Source of the DNA: Paenibacillus sp. BK033 | Lineage (GTDB): Bacteria; Bacillota; Bacilli; Paenibacillales; Paenibacillaceae | Assembly: GCF_004345425.1 (NCBI RefSeq) | Contig: NZ_SLVP01000002.1 | Span: 62,001 to 126,000 of the forward strand | Length of the DNA: 64,000 nucleotides | Reading direction: 5' to 3' | Part shown: positions 1 to 9,318 of the stretch, piece by piece | How positions within the stretch are numbered: position 1 is the stretch's first letter | Layout of the letters: each line of letters opens with the position of its first letter | Position numbers and translations under genes: made by a program | The notes under the pieces: model-generated | What the model saw: the letters and a program-made list of their open reading frames with translations, nothing else | What the model was told of the DNA's origin: nothing | Databases searched by the model: none

Positions 1-1215
1 GGTAGCTGCCGTGGAATTTTCGTTTGTTGCGACAATATAGACCTTAACCGGATTAGGACGGTTATTCTGGTTGTGGATCAAGAAACGGACATTGCCGTTT
101 GCCGTATCCTGGTAATAAATCCCCTCGTCGTTAATCAATTCGGGACTATTGCTGCGGATAAACGTTTGCTGACCGTTCGAAACAACCGTATACGACTGCG
201 TAGGAAGCTTAAGCACGCTTGCGCCGTCAATCGAGAACTTCTCTCCTTGATCGGTGTACAGCTGATCGAATTCCTGCTTCGTATACAGCGAATCGTTCGT
301 AATCGTAATCGTCTGCGAGAACTCGCTTGTAAGGCCGTGAGCATCCGTCACTTTCAGCGTTACCGTCTGGTCGCCCGGTTCAAAGAAAGCTTTGGCGTTA
401 TTGACCCACTCGCGTTTCGTAATCTTATTCTCGTCATCGGTGCTGATGTCATTGTATTGAATAAGTTCGCCCATTTTGTAATAGGACTTGTCCGTCGCGA
501 AACGCGCTTCGGGCGGAAGGTTCGGCGGGAGCACGTTAAACGTTACCGAATACGGATCACTCCATACGCCGTTCACATCTTGGACCCATTTGGTTACCGT
601 ATACGTTCCAGCTGCTTCGAATACGGTTTGTTTGCCTTCCCAACGTTCGTTCACGATGGCAGCGCCGCTTGGGGAATACGACATATCGCCATATGTTACT
701 TCGGTTTGGCCGGCGTAAATAACTCCGCCGACAATGTTGAATTTGGCTACCGGCTTAGTTGTCCAGGTCAGGACAATCTTCTTCTGAGCCGGAATCGTCG
801 ACAATGTCATTCCGAACGGCTGAAGCACCGTACGAAGCGGGATCATCAGACTTCCGTTTTGCACAAAAGGCGCACCCGTAAACGTTGCGCGGGTACCATT
901 TACCGTATAGGAAGACTTGTTTACCGCATAACGGAGTTCGTTAGTCGCGCTGCGAAGGACATACTCTTTCTTGTTCGCATCATAGAGCACGGATCCCCCG
1001 AGTCTGCCCGCAATGGCGGTAGCGGAAATATAAGTCGTGCCTTTCAATTCGGTGAGCGGCTGTGCAGCCATGTAAAGCTTGCCGTTATGGTACATCTGCT
1101 TTGTTTTCTGAAGAAGGATCAATTGATTTTGACCGCTGGAAGCACCTTGCGCCGCTACGGGAATGGCAAACAGCAAGAGCGCAGCAAGGACTACTAAGCT
1201 GACTTTCTTAAACAT
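1..1215 (-). CDS. Stalk-domain surface protein with PKD-like domain (3' part beyond window)
   Basis: The frame stays open from an ATG at 1215 to the window edge, so the C-terminal part is missing. A typical signal peptide (residues 1-24: MFKKVS, then a hydrophobic run ending in VAAQGA) predicts export. Residues about 45-140 contain the 'copper amine oxidase N-terminal' stalk repeat common in Paenibacillus cell-surface proteins (the LTELKGTTYISA and SLMIPLRTV segments). Residues about 170-310 look like one or two Ig/PKD-type beta domains ending in ADAHGLTS-like text (VTDAHGLTSEFSQ). An AAAGGAGA ribosome site precedes the ATG. It is probably an extracellular structural or adhesive protein. No enzymatic motif is visible, and the missing C-terminus may hold the functional domain. 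Confidence 0.85.
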   Translation of the reverse strand, partial: MFKKVSLVVLAALLLFAIPVAAQGASSGQNQLILLQKTKQMYHNGKLYMAAQPLTELKGTTYISATAIAGRLGGSVLYDANKKEYVLRSATNELRYAVNKSSYTVNGTRATFTGAPFVQNGSLMIPLRTVLQPFGMTLSTIPAQKKIVLTWTTKPVAKFNIVGGVIYAGQTEVTYGDMSYSPSGAAIVNERWEGKQTVFEAAGTYTVTKWVQDVNGVWSDPYSVTFNVLPPNLPPEARFATDKSYYKMGELIQYNDISTDDENKITKREWVNNAKAFFEPGDQTVTLKVTDAHGLTSEFSQTITITNDSLYTKQEFDQLYTDQGEKFSIDGASVLKLPTQSYTVVSNGQQTFIRSNSPELINDEGIYYQDTANGNVRFLIHNQNNRPNPVKVYIVATNENSTAAT

Positions 1216-1296
1216 TGGATTCTCCTTTTCTCTTTGGGATGGTTTGAAGTGACATAGATTAAACGCATCCCGGAGCAAAAGGTTGCACCGGACAGC

Positions 1297-2280
1297 CTAC
1301 TTTTTTAAGGCTCCCGCAATATGTTCAAATATCAGATTGCGAGATTTGACCGCTTCGTTCCTTCCGGCAAGTGCTTTACGAAGCATGATAACCAGTCGTT
1401 CTTCAGGCGCAACGAGCAGATACTGCCCGCCGTGCCCAAAGGCGAAATAGCAGTCAAACGCTCCGTTATGTTCGGCCGGCGACTGCCACCAATGGTATCC
1501 GTAGGCCCCGTAAATAGGAGGTTCATAGTGAAGAAGTCCTCGATGATGCCTCTTCGTGGAGTCCTGTACCCATGAGGCAGGCAGCAGCCTCCGCCCAAAC
1601 CATTCTCCTTCCCGCAAATGCAAAAGACCAAGCTTGGCCAAATCGCGGCCGAATAACTGAAGCCCCGTACCTCCCTCATTGATCCCTTTATGAGAGGTCC
1701 ATTTCGCTTGACGAAAGGCCATTGGCCTGAATAGGCGGCTCGTGGCATAATCAAGAGCGCTCTGGCCCGTGGCCGATGTCAGAATAGCCGATAAGAGATG
1801 GGAGCCTCCGGAATTATACAGATAGGCATTCCCGGGTTCGCTGATCATCGAGCGTTCCAAGACAAACCGGATGGGATCCGCGGCTTTTTTCATCGCTTTA
1901 TAAGGCTTATCGAAGTCCGGCCAATCCCACCCGGAGGTCATCGTCAGCAGATGCTTGATTTGAATGGACGAGTCCGGCATTCCTTCGAAATAATCCGCAA
2001 TGGGCTGGTCTACGCTTTGGATACGCCCTTCCGCTATGGCAACCCCGATAAGCGCGGATAACACGCTTTTCGTACAGGATAAGAGCGGTCCTACCGCATC
2101 CTCCCCCCTGGTATGCCACTCCCAGGCTATCGCATCCTCACGCATTATAATGACCGATGTTATCTTCCAAGCCTCCAGCCGTTCCTTCATTCCCTCCAGC
2201 TTCGATTCATCCAAAGCAGCAGCCGAAGGCGCAACGAAACGCAAATAAGGATCATCTGTCAAGGTTGTCAAAGTTGTCAT
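1297..2280 (-). CDS. Serine hydrolase, class C beta-lactamase/penicillin-binding family
   Basis: The protein is about 327 aa with the beta-lactamase fold family motifs: SxxK as SCTK (about residues 68-71), a YN pair in YLYNSGGSHLL (about 155), and an HGG box in FGHGGQYLL (about 285) in place of KTG. Such proteins are esterases or D-amino acid peptidases more often than true beta-lactamases. No signal peptide is visible, so it probably acts in the cytoplasm. I prefer the ATG at 2280 over the ATG at 2289 because the AAGGCGG ribosome site then has a 9-nt spacer instead of none. It follows the MFS exporter gene by about 23 nt on the same strand and is probably cotranscribed with it. The substrate is unknown. 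Confidence 0.85.
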   Translation of the reverse strand: MTTLTTLTDDPYLRFVAPSAAALDESKLEGMKERLEAWKITSVIIMREDAIAWEWHTRGEDAVGPLLSCTKSVLSALIGVAIAEGRIQSVDQPIADYFEGMPDSSIQIKHLLTMTSGWDWPDFDKPYKAMKKAADPIRFVLERSMISEPGNAYLYNSGGSHLLSAILTSATGQSALDYATSRLFRPMAFRQAKWTSHKGINEGGTGLQLFGRDLAKLGLLHLREGEWFGRRLLPASWVQDSTKRHHRGLLHYEPPIYGAYGYHWWQSPAEHNGAFDCYFAFGHGGQYLLVAPEERLVIMLRKALAGRNEAVKSRNLIFEHIAGALKK

Positions 2281-2303
2281 GCCATTCATCCGCCTTTCCG
2301 GTT

Positions 2304-3719
2304 CTATGAGGATGCATCCGCAGCATCCGATGCGGCATGGCCGCCTTCCGTGCCTGCTTTCGGCAGCATAAGCATGGACAGCAGCACCGCGACGGACATG
2401 ACGCCAAGGATCAGGAAGATCCGGTGAAGGCTATGCTCCAGCTTAAGCGCATCAATCGATTCCGAGTTTCCGGTGTTGAGCAGCAGGCCAAACATGGCTA
2501 TCCCCACCGTCTGTCCTAGCGTACGGATAAAGTTATTGCTGCCAACCGCCGCTCCGCGCAGCTCCCAGCTTACGGCCGAGGTTACCGCCACGGTAAAGCT
2601 TGTTAACGACAGGCCAAATGACAAGCCCGACAAGCAGGTATAGATCATAAACAGCGCGATGGGGGTATGGGCATTCATGAGCATAAACCCGGCGCTGCCG
2701 GCAATGAGGAACACCGAGCCCGTTACCGCAATGCGGCGCATGCCATACTTGGCAATAAAATTGCCGGCTAGAATAGCTCCAAGGGGCCAACCTATGGACA
2801 GCGGGATCATCGCCATACCGGAGTACGTTGCGCTCTTTCCCGCTACGCCTTGGATCCACAGAGGAAGGTAAAAGATTGCAACGACATTGATCACGCAGAG
2901 CAAAAAGCTGATGGCGTTGACGGCGCTTATGGTCCGGATTTTAAAGATCTGCAGAGGAATAATGGGCTCTCTCGATCGTTTTTCGATATAGTAGAACAAC
3001 GTCAGCAGAATCGCCGCAGCCGCTAAAAGCAAAATAATCTCGGTGTCGGATCGGGAAGCATCCGGCTCGCGAAGAATGGTCAAGGCGTACAGGAAAGCAA
3101 ACATCCCTGCCGCGAAAGCCGCGATACCGGGATAATCGATATGGCGCTTCTGCTTCACGGACACTTCTTTCATCGATATCATCAGAAGAGCAAGCGCCAC
3201 AATGCCAAACGGAAGATTCATATAAAAAATCGCCCGCCAGGACACGTAATCGACGAGAAGTCCTCCCGCAAGCGGCCCTGTAATGCCGGCTATCCCCCAA
3301 ATGCTCGACATCCAGCCCTGGACTTTAGCCCGTTGCTCGAAGGGGTATAAGTCGCCGATAATGGTATATGGAATCGTGGTCAACGCCCCCGCTCCAAGTC
3401 CTTGAACCGCCCGGAACGCAATCAGCTGCGGCATGGCGGCCGCAAGGCCGGACAGCATGGAGCCAAGAAGGAATATGGCAGCTCCCGCGATAAACATTTT
3501 TTTGCGTCCGAACAGGTCGGACAGCTTGCCGTAAATCGGCGTTGTGATCACCGTAGCGAGCAGATAAATCGAGATAATCCAGCTGTACTGCCGGATCCCG
3601 TGCAATTCGCCGGTAATGCTCGGCATCGCCGTGCTTACAATGGTTCCTTCGATCGCTGCAAGGAAGGTCGCGACATACAGAGCAACGGTTACGGTACGTC
3701 TGTTGGTAGTTGTATTCAT
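2304..3719 (-). CDS. MFS drug exporter, DHA2 (14-TM, EmrB/QacA-like)
   Basis: This is a 471-aa integral membrane protein with many hydrophobic segments spread over the whole length, as in the 14-helix DHA2 family. MFS motif A is clear in the loop after helix 2 (GKLSDLFGRKK, about residues 64-74), and an antiporter motif C-like segment follows (GIAGITGPLAGG, about 143-154). Proton-driven efflux of lipophilic drugs or cations is the family role; the actual substrate cannot be read. The start is supported by GGAAAGGAGA seven bases upstream. It appears to be the first gene of a two-gene unit with the downstream serine hydrolase. Confidence 0.9.
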   Translation of the reverse strand: MNTTTNRRTVTVALYVATFLAAIEGTIVSTAMPSITGELHGIRQYSWIISIYLLATVITTPIYGKLSDLFGRKKMFIAGAAIFLLGSMLSGLAAAMPQLIAFRAVQGLGAGALTTIPYTIIGDLYPFEQRAKVQGWMSSIWGIAGITGPLAGGLLVDYVSWRAIFYMNLPFGIVALALLMISMKEVSVKQKRHIDYPGIAAFAAGMFAFLYALTILREPDASRSDTEIILLLAAAAILLTLFYYIEKRSREPIIPLQIFKIRTISAVNAISFLLCVINVVAIFYLPLWIQGVAGKSATYSGMAMIPLSIGWPLGAILAGNFIAKYGMRRIAVTGSVFLIAGSAGFMLMNAHTPIALFMIYTCLSGLSFGLSLTSFTVAVTSAVSWELRGAAVGSNNFIRTLGQTVGIAMFGLLLNTGNSESIDALKLEHSLHRIFLILGVMSVAVLLSMLMLPKAGTEGGHAASDAADASS

Positions 3720-3925
3720 TATTTCTCCTTTCCGTACGTCTTATGACTTGGTAAAAATGCGAAACACTCTATTATGATCCTGGTCCGCGGAAAAGATCAA
3801 TGTTTTTTCAGGTTTATGGGAAAGAACACAGTTAATTCGACCTACCGGAACGCAATGATTTATGTTAGCCTAAATGAAGCGATTATGGCTCAAATACGTT
3901 GATGATGTAAGGGATGAATAAACAA

Positions 3926-4552
3926 ATGGGTTACGATTATTTAATATCCATTATTGATCAGTTCGGCTACGTCTCTCTTTTTCTGGTACTGTGCCTTGGC
4001 TTAATCGGACTTCCGGTTCCTAACGAGGTTGTCGTGATGACGGGCGGCGCGTTTGTTGCATCGGGCTTGTTGAGTCCTGTTCCCGCCTATTTGATGGTAT
4101 TCCTTGGAATATGCTCGGCGATGACTTTTAATTACACGATTGGCCGGTTCGCGGGCAGCAAAGTATTCGACTGGTTCATGAGAAAAAAGAATATGGATAA
4201 ATTCATCCATCAGGCTCAGAACATGAGCGAAAAATACGGCGGCTTTGCGCTAAGCATTGGCCTTGTTCTTCCCGTGCTTCGGCATGTGATGCCGTTTGTC
4301 GGAGGAACCAACAAGATGACGTACAAACGATTCGCGCTGTTTGCGTATCCAAGCGCCTTTGTCTGGACGCTCATTTATTTTATCCTCGGTACGTTTGTCG
4401 GCGACCGGGTGCAGGCGATTGGCGACTCGATTGCCGATAACGGCATGATTGTTGTCTACGCTTTGCTTGCCGTAGCGGCTGGCGCGGCAGCCTGGCTGTA
4501 CATCCGCAGCCGCACGGCGAAGAAAAACGAGAAGGCTGGACGGCCGATGTAA
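3926..4552 (+). CDS. DedA family membrane protein
   Basis: This DedA/SNARE-associated protein of about 208 aa has four to five membrane segments. It carries the family hallmarks: an early acidic residue in LPVPNEVVVMTGG, and the RHVMPFVGG segment (conserved Arg, Pro, Gly) in the amphipathic re-entrant region. DedA proteins are proposed lipid flippases, several acting on undecaprenyl phosphate. That would fit with uppP 2 kb away, but the link is inference. An in-frame ATG at 3914 has no ribosome-site spacing (GGG abuts it), whereas AAGGGATG lies about 10 nt before 3926. It is a single-gene unit on the plus strand, closed by a terminator. Confidence 0.85.
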   Translation: MGYDYLISIIDQFGYVSLFLVLCLGLIGLPVPNEVVVMTGGAFVASGLLSPVPAYLMVFLGICSAMTFNYTIGRFAGSKVFDWFMRKKNMDKFIHQAQNMSEKYGGFALSIGLVLPVLRHVMPFVGGTNKMTYKRFALFAYPSAFVWTLIYFILGTFVGDRVQAIGDSIADNGMIVVYALLAVAAGAAAWLYIRSRTAKKNEKAGRPM

Positions 4553-4555
4553 CGC

Positions 4556-4600
4556 AAAAAAACCTCCGGAACCCTGAAACACGGGGAAACCGGAGGTTTT
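4556..4600. terminator. Bidirectional intrinsic terminator between dedA and the 4602-4880 gene
   Basis: A-run, CCTCCGG arm, loop with an inner CCC/GGGG pairing, CCGGAGG arm and T-run. It serves both convergent genes. Confidence 0.85.
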
Positions 4601-4601
4601 C

Positions 4602-4880
4602 TTATTTGTACTTCGGATCCAATTTCTCTTCCGCCGCGTTCACCAGATAGTCAAACAGCTCGTCATCCTCCTCGAGCATGTCCTCTACCGCCAGCAGCTG
4701 ATCCTCGTCGCCCGATTCGTGAAGGAAAAAGAGGCCGTATCCCCACTCCGTTCTCTTCCGGCTGTGAATGGTCATTTCATATTGATTGGGCTGGCCAAGC
4801 ATTTCGAATTGAATGCGGCCTACATACCCTTCTTCCTTCGTGTAAGTCATCGAAGCATCCAAAATTTTAACATTATCCAT
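4602..4880 (-). CDS. Small acidic conserved protein of unknown function
   Basis: This 92-aa soluble protein is rich in Glu/Asp, especially in its C-terminal third (VEDMLEEDDELFDYLVNAAEEKL). The N-terminal half reads as beta strands (DASMTYTKEEGYVGRIQFEM, then QYEMTIHSRKR). I recognise no named family. It is a credible gene because it has a GGAAGG ribosome site, its own terminator, and codon use like its neighbours. It stands alone, convergent with dedA. No function is assigned. Confidence 0.7.
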   Translation of the reverse strand: MDNVKILDASMTYTKEEGYVGRIQFEMLGQPNQYEMTIHSRKRTEWGYGLFFLHESGDEDQLLAVEDMLEEDDELFDYLVNAAEEKLDPKYK

Positions 4881-5098
4881 TTTGTTCTATACTTCCTTCC
4901 GATCATTCGAGTTGGCGATTGAAATGGCTAAAAAGCCTGTCCTCTAATTGTATACGGTTTGCCGCATTCGTCAACAAATGTTCAAGGCGGTTAAGCACAT
5001 TCTCATGGACGCCGTGATGAACGCCTATAGACGGCTTTGCATACTGTACAATACGGCAGCGGTTACCGAGGCCGTGTATCCCATGAGAGGGTGATTCT

Positions 5099-6511
5099 AT
5101 GGCCATTGATTTAGTGGCGCTGCATTGGGTGTATCTCGTCTTCATCGTCGCCATTATCGGCTTTATGGTGATGCGCAGAGATACGTCGCTCATTTGTATC
5201 GTCGGCATCTTTGTGCTTGGCCTACTGGCAACCGAATCGCTGAGCGATTCCGTCAGCGGTGTGTTTAACAGCTTTATTTACGCCATTAAAGAACTAATGG
5301 GCACTATTCTCATTATATCCATAATTGTCGCAATGAGCCGGGTGCTGATCCGGACTGGCATAAATGAAGTGATGATTTCCCCGTTTGCCCGCTTCCTGCG
5401 AACGCCTACTCTGGCCTTCTGGGGAATCGGCCTAATCATGATGGTCACGTCGTGGTTCTTTTGGCCATCCCCTGCCGTAGCGCTGATTGGCGCCGTATTG
5501 CTGCCGGTTGCGCTGAGAGTCGGCCTTCCCGCATTGGGAGCCGCGATGGCGATGAACTTGTTCGGCCACGGCATTGCGTTGTCCGGCGACTACATCATTC
5601 AAGGCGCCCCAAAGCTGACGGCCGATGCGGCCGGCTTGCCGGTTAGCGATGTTATGGAAGCAAGCATTCCGCTCGTCATCGTAATGGGTCTGGTGACGAC
5701 GGTTACGGCTTTCTGGATGATGCGCCGCGATATGAAAACCGGGAAATGGAATGACGGCATCATCTCCAAAGTGGAGGGCGATAAAGAGCTGACCGGCGAA
5801 GATGATCTCGCCTTCAAAAATGTACTGTCACACGGTACTAAGCTGACGCTTGCGATCTTGATCCCTTTACTGTTTGCCGCAGATGTGGTGGCCATGTTTA
5901 TACTGGACCTGCAAGGCGGCGATGCAACCGCGCTTGTCGGCGGAACCGCGATTTTCATCCTGCTCATCATCACAATGCTTGCCCACAAGAACAAAGGCCT
6001 GGAGAAAACAACGAATTATCTGATTGAAGGCTTCCTGTTCGGCTTTAAAGTATTTGGTCCCGTCATTCCAATCGCGGCATTCTTCTACCTAGGCGACTCC
6101 GGCTTCACCGCCATCTTCGGCGATACGCTTCCAGCCGGTTCACAAGGCATCGTCAACGACCTTGGCGTTGCCCTTGCGAACAATGTACCCGTGAATGGCG
6201 AGGTAGGCTCCGTTACGTTGACGCTGGTAGGCGCTGTTACCGGTCTAGACGGCTCCGGCTTCTCGGGTATATCGCTTGCCGGCTCCATCGCCCATCTGTT
6301 CGGAGGGGCCATCGGTTCCGGCGTTGCCACCTTGACCGCTCTCGGTCAGGTTGCGGCGATTTGGGTAGGCGGCGGTACGCTTGTGCCTTGGGCACTTATT
6401 CCCGCCGCGGCAATTTGCGGTGTAAGCCCGTTCGAGCTGGCACGCCGTAATTTGAAGCCCGTTATTATCGGTCTCTGCGTTACTACGGTTGTAGCCATGT
6501 TTCTGGTCTAA
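5099..6511 (+). CDS. Putative ion-transporter superfamily permease (GntP/CitM-like)
   Basis: This 470-aa polytopic protein has about 11-12 hydrophobic segments. Two Gly/Ala-rich half-repeats (around 145-175 and 355-430) contain the GxG and small-residue hairpin regions typical of the ion transporter superfamily of secondary carriers (gluconate, citrate and C4-dicarboxylate type). A hydrophilic loop rich in Lys/Asp/Glu lies near residues 212-250. The start follows a GAGAGGGTGA ribosome site. It is monocistronic and closed by a terminator. The substrate is not readable from sequence, and the family call is by overall architecture only. Confidence 0.75.
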   Translation: MAIDLVALHWVYLVFIVAIIGFMVMRRDTSLICIVGIFVLGLLATESLSDSVSGVFNSFIYAIKELMGTILIISIIVAMSRVLIRTGINEVMISPFARFLRTPTLAFWGIGLIMMVTSWFFWPSPAVALIGAVLLPVALRVGLPALGAAMAMNLFGHGIALSGDYIIQGAPKLTADAAGLPVSDVMEASIPLVIVMGLVTTVTAFWMMRRDMKTGKWNDGIISKVEGDKELTGEDDLAFKNVLSHGTKLTLAILIPLLFAADVVAMFILDLQGGDATALVGGTAIFILLIITMLAHKNKGLEKTTNYLIEGFLFGFKVFGPVIPIAAFFYLGDSGFTAIFGDTLPAGSQGIVNDLGVALANNVPVNGEVGSVTLTLVGAVTGLDGSGFSGISLAGSIAHLFGGAIGSGVATLTALGQVAAIWVGGGTLVPWALIPAAAICGVSPFELARRNLKPVIIGLCVTTVVAMFLV

Positions 6512-6515
6512 CCGC

Positions 6516-6561
6516 AAAAAAGGATGCTCACACTGGCGCAAGGCCAGAAGAGCATCCTTTT
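6516..6561. terminator. Bidirectional intrinsic terminator between the permease gene and uppP
   Basis: A-run, AGGATGCTC arm, loop with an inner CTGGC/GCCAG pair, GAGCATCCT arm and T-run between convergent genes. Confidence 0.9.
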
Positions 6562-6566
6562 GTTGT

Positions 6567-7355
6567 TTACAAAATAATAAAGGCAAATACAATGGCAAGA
6601 GCAAAACGGTAATAGGCGAACCACGACAGGCTGAGACGCTTGATCAGGTTCAGGAAGGTTACAATCGCGATCATCGCAACGACAAAAGCAGCGATAAAAC
6701 CGATAATAAACAGCGGAGCATCCGATGCCGTAAGGAAATCGCGGCTCTTGATCAAGTCGATGCCGCTCGCTCCCGCCATAATCGGCACCGATACCATAAA
6801 CGTAAATTCGGCTGCCGCCTTTTGGCTTGCGCCGAAGAACATGCCGCCCGAGATCGTCGAACCGGAACGGGAGAAGCCCGGCCATAAAGCGAGAACCTGG
6901 AACATACCGATTGCAAAAGCTTGCTTGTATGTAATGTCATCCAGCTCTTCCGCGGTAATTTTCTTTTTCATCCGGTCTGCTGCGATCATCAGGATACCGC
7001 CTGCTACGAGACCGATAAGCACCGTTTCGGGGCTGAATAAATAATCTTTGATAAATCCGTGAAGCAAGACGCCCACTAATCCGGCAGGAATCATGGCAAG
7101 CACAAAGTGAAGGGCGTTGACGCCCGAGCCTTTTCTGAAATCGAATTTCAGCAGGCCTAGAAACTTTCTCCAGTACAACACGAGGACGGCAAGTACGGCG
7201 CCGAATTGGATAACAACCTCAAAGACTTTCGCGCGGTCATCCTGGAAGTTTAACAAATCTGCTGTCAGAATCAAGTGGCCCGTCGAAGAGACAGGCAAAA
7301 ATTCCGTAAGGCCTTCAATGATGCCCATTATAATGGCATTAAATAAATCTCCCAA
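6567..7355 (-). CDS. uppP: Undecaprenyl-diphosphatase (bacitracin resistance protein BacA)
   Basis: The enzyme removes a phosphate from undecaprenyl pyrophosphate at the membrane, recycling the lipid carrier for peptidoglycan and wall polymers; extra copies give bacitracin resistance. The 262-aa length and about eight membrane segments are normal. Both family motifs are intact: [15 protein letters not shown] (residues 14-28, with the catalytic Glu and His) and PGFSRSGST further on. The start codon is TTG (7353-7355), chosen because GGAGG lies 7 nt upstream and the [14 protein letters not shown] text matches the usual N-terminus. It is monocistronic. Confidence 0.95.
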   Translation of the reverse strand: MGDLFNAIIMGIIEGLTEFLPVSSTGHLILTADLLNFQDDRAKVFEVVIQFGAVLAVLVLYWRKFLGLLKFDFRKGSGVNALHFVLAMIPAGLVGVLLHGFIKDYLFSPETVLIGLVAGGILMIAADRMKKKITAEELDDITYKQAFAIGMFQVLALWPGFSRSGSTISGGMFFGASQKAAAEFTFMVSVPIMAGASGIDLIKSRDFLTASDAPLFIIGFIAAFVVAMIAIVTFLNLIKRLSLSWFAYYRFALAIVFAFIIL

Positions 7356-7415
7356 ATGTAGTCCTCCATCTCCTAAATTTTCTTTCGCTTATTTTCTGAT
7401 TTAACCAACCTTATT

Positions 7416-7444
7416 ATCATAGCACAAGGTTGAGACAAGCGAAA
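7416..7444 (-). promoter_or_regulatory. Possible extended -10 promoter of uppP
   Basis: On the minus strand TGC-TATGAT forms an extended -10 element about 60 nt before the uppP start. The -35 region (TTTCGC at 17-nt spacing) is poor. Confidence 0.35.
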
Positions 7445-7504
7445 GCAACCAACGTTTTAGGAGAAAAGCCGCATCCCTGCAACCGGAATACGGCTCGTTG
7501 GTCC

Positions 7505-8803
7505 TTATTCGTTAACGAGGTTAACGATATTGACGATGATTTCGATCTTGCGGATGCGATGCCGTTCCTTCTCGCGAATAATAAAGGTCAGCTCTTCGTA
7601 ATCCTGAGGCTCCCCAACCTGCAAATCGGGATATTGGTTAAACAACCAGCCTCCGATCGAGTCCACGTCATGGCTTTCCAGACGGGAGCCAAGCGCTTCA
7701 TTCACCTCGCTGATTAATGCTTTGCCGTCCACTATAAAACGATTCGGCTCGATGGCATCAATTTCCTTTACCTCATCGGCATCAAATTCGTCACGGATCT
7801 CTCCGACTATTTCCTCAAGGATATCCTCGATGGTGATCAATCCCGAGGTCCCGCCGTATTCGTCAAGCAGAATAGCGATATGCACCCGCTCCTGCTGCAT
7901 TTTCCGGAGAAGCTTCTTGATGGGCATCACTTCCGGCACCGACATAACCGGCTGCAGCAGCGTCGCAACATCGGTCTCGTCATTGCCGAAATACTGCATG
8001 AAGAACTGCTTCGTATTAATGATGCCGATTATATTATCCTTGCTGCCTTTCGCAACCGGGAACCGCGTATATTGCTCACGCCGGATGATCGAGATATTGT
8101 CGACTTTGGAATTCTCGATAAACAAACAAACCATGTCCGTTCGCGGCACCATGATTTCCCTTGCTAGCCGTTCATCGAATTCGAAAATCCGGTTGACGTA
8201 GCTTAGCTCGCTTTGATTGATTTTACCGTTCTCGAAACTCTCCGACATGATGCTTTTGATTTCTTCCTCCGAATGAGCTTCATGCTCGCCCGTCGGCTTG
8301 AAGCCCATCAATCTGACGATACTGTTGGCGGAGCCGTTAAGCAGCCAAATAAACGGAAACATTACTTTATAAAATACGATAATGATTGGAGCCGCGGTTA
8401 AGCTGATTTGCTCCGGCTTGATGATAGCAACGGTTTTTGGCGCAAGCTCGCCAAGCACGACATGAAGATAAGTCACGGCCGCAAAGGATAAAATAAAAGA
8501 AAGCACATTAACCAGATTCCCGCCGATATGCAGGCTGTGAAACAAAGGATCCAGCAGGTCATGGACGGTTGGTTCGCCAAGCCAGCCCAAGCCGAGCGCG
8601 GTAATCGTAATGCCTAACTGACATGCTGACAAATAACTGTCCAAATGCGTAATTACATTTTGCACCGCTGCCCCGTTTCGGACGCCTTCCGCGACCATTT
8701 GGTTCACGCGGCTGGGACGGAGACGGACGACTGCGAATTCTGTTGCAACGAAAAATGCAGAACAAAACAGCAGCACCGCAAACAAGATCAGTTTCAGAAC
8801 CAT
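7505..8803 (-). CDS. CNNM/CBS-domain membrane transporter (HlyC/CorC, 'hemolysin' family)
   Basis: A 432-aa protein with the standard order: a DUF21 membrane domain with four hydrophobic segments (about 1-190, including FFVATEFAVVRLRPSR), a paired CBS regulatory domain (about 210-335, with MVPRTDMVCLF and LLDEYGGTSGLITIEDILEEI), and a CorC/HlyC C-terminal domain (about 345-425). Homologues mediate Mg2+ or Co2+ efflux, often gated by adenine nucleotide or Mg2+ binding to CBS; 'hemolysin' is a historical label. A GAGGAGAG ribosome site supports the start. CorA at 19.2 kb is a second magnesium-type transporter in the window, but the two are not linked. Confidence 0.9.
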   Translation of the reverse strand: MVLKLILFAVLLFCSAFFVATEFAVVRLRPSRVNQMVAEGVRNGAAVQNVITHLDSYLSACQLGITITALGLGWLGEPTVHDLLDPLFHSLHIGGNLVNVLSFILSFAAVTYLHVVLGELAPKTVAIIKPEQISLTAAPIIIVFYKVMFPFIWLLNGSANSIVRLMGFKPTGEHEAHSEEEIKSIMSESFENGKINQSELSYVNRIFEFDERLAREIMVPRTDMVCLFIENSKVDNISIIRREQYTRFPVAKGSKDNIIGIINTKQFFMQYFGNDETDVATLLQPVMSVPEVMPIKKLLRKMQQERVHIAILLDEYGGTSGLITIEDILEEIVGEIRDEFDADEVKEIDAIEPNRFIVDGKALISEVNEALGSRLESHDVDSIGGWLFNQYPDLQVGEPQDYEELTFIIREKERHRIRKIEIIVNIVNLVNE

Positions 8804-8871
8804 AAGCGTCTCTCCTCGGCACTGTTCGTAATTACATGTATTTTACCCTTCCCGTCCGTTTGTGAATCCTG

Positions 8872-8918
8872 AAAAAATAAACCGTATCCGAATCAGTAAG
8901 ATCCGGACACGGTTATTT
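8872..8918 (-). terminator. Intrinsic terminator of the DUF3900-Lin0512 unit
   Basis: An imperfect hairpin (AACCGTGTCCGGAT against CGGATACGGTT) is followed by a T-rich run on the minus strand, 27 nt after the Lin0512 gene. Confidence 0.75.
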
Positions 8919-8944
8919 AACGTTTCTTATTCATTTCCAACTTA

Positions 8945-9304
8945 TTAATATCCAACTTCGACGGATGCGTTAACAATGTAGATGAGATCGTTTTTGTCGT
9001 CCTTGTCCGGCAGTAAAACTCCGCTTGTCGTCATCATCCCGCCATCCATAATTTCCACGGTGACCTGACCGTATGGCAATACGGCCTTCACCTGCTCCAC
9101 GTCAAGCAGCTCCTTGTCGCAAGGAACCGCCAGCTTGACATGAACCCTCATATTGTCGAGCGTCCCGCCCGGCAGAACCGAACGCAATCCTGGCATCGAG
9201 TTATGATGGATCGCATTCTGAACCGCTCTTACCGCGGCTTTGGTTACGTTCTGACCGTGCAAATCACAGCCCATGCCAATCTCGATAAAAAATAATTTGT
9301 CCAT
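8945..9304 (-). CDS. Lin0512 family protein
   Basis: The protein is about 119 aa, with the opening MDKLFFIEIGMGCDLHGQNVT and a later VLPGGTLDNMRVHVKLAVP that match the Lin0512 family (Listeria Lin0512, unknown function). It looks like a small soluble alpha/beta protein. The start at 9304 is preferred over an in-frame ATG at 9325, because GGAGGG lies at good spacing before 9304 and the family begins with MDKL. The ribosome site sits directly at the end of the upstream DUF3900-like gene, so the two are translationally close and cotranscribed. Function unknown. Confidence 0.85.
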   Translation of the reverse strand: MDKLFFIEIGMGCDLHGQNVTKAAVRAVQNAIHHNSMPGLRSVLPGGTLDNMRVHVKLAVPCDKELLDVEQVKAVLPYGQVTVEIMDGGMMTTSGVLLPDKDDKNDLIYIVNASVEVGY

Positions 9305-9318
9305 CGTCTTTCCCTCCG

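Noticed and set aside
73..1197. 374-codon open frame on the plus strand
   Set aside because: It is antisense to the stalk-domain gene, which has signal peptide, ribosome site and domain homology; the plus frame has no recognisable domain.
7430..7717. 95-codon plus-strand frame near the CNNM gene
   Set aside because: Antisense to the CNNM gene and without ribosome site.
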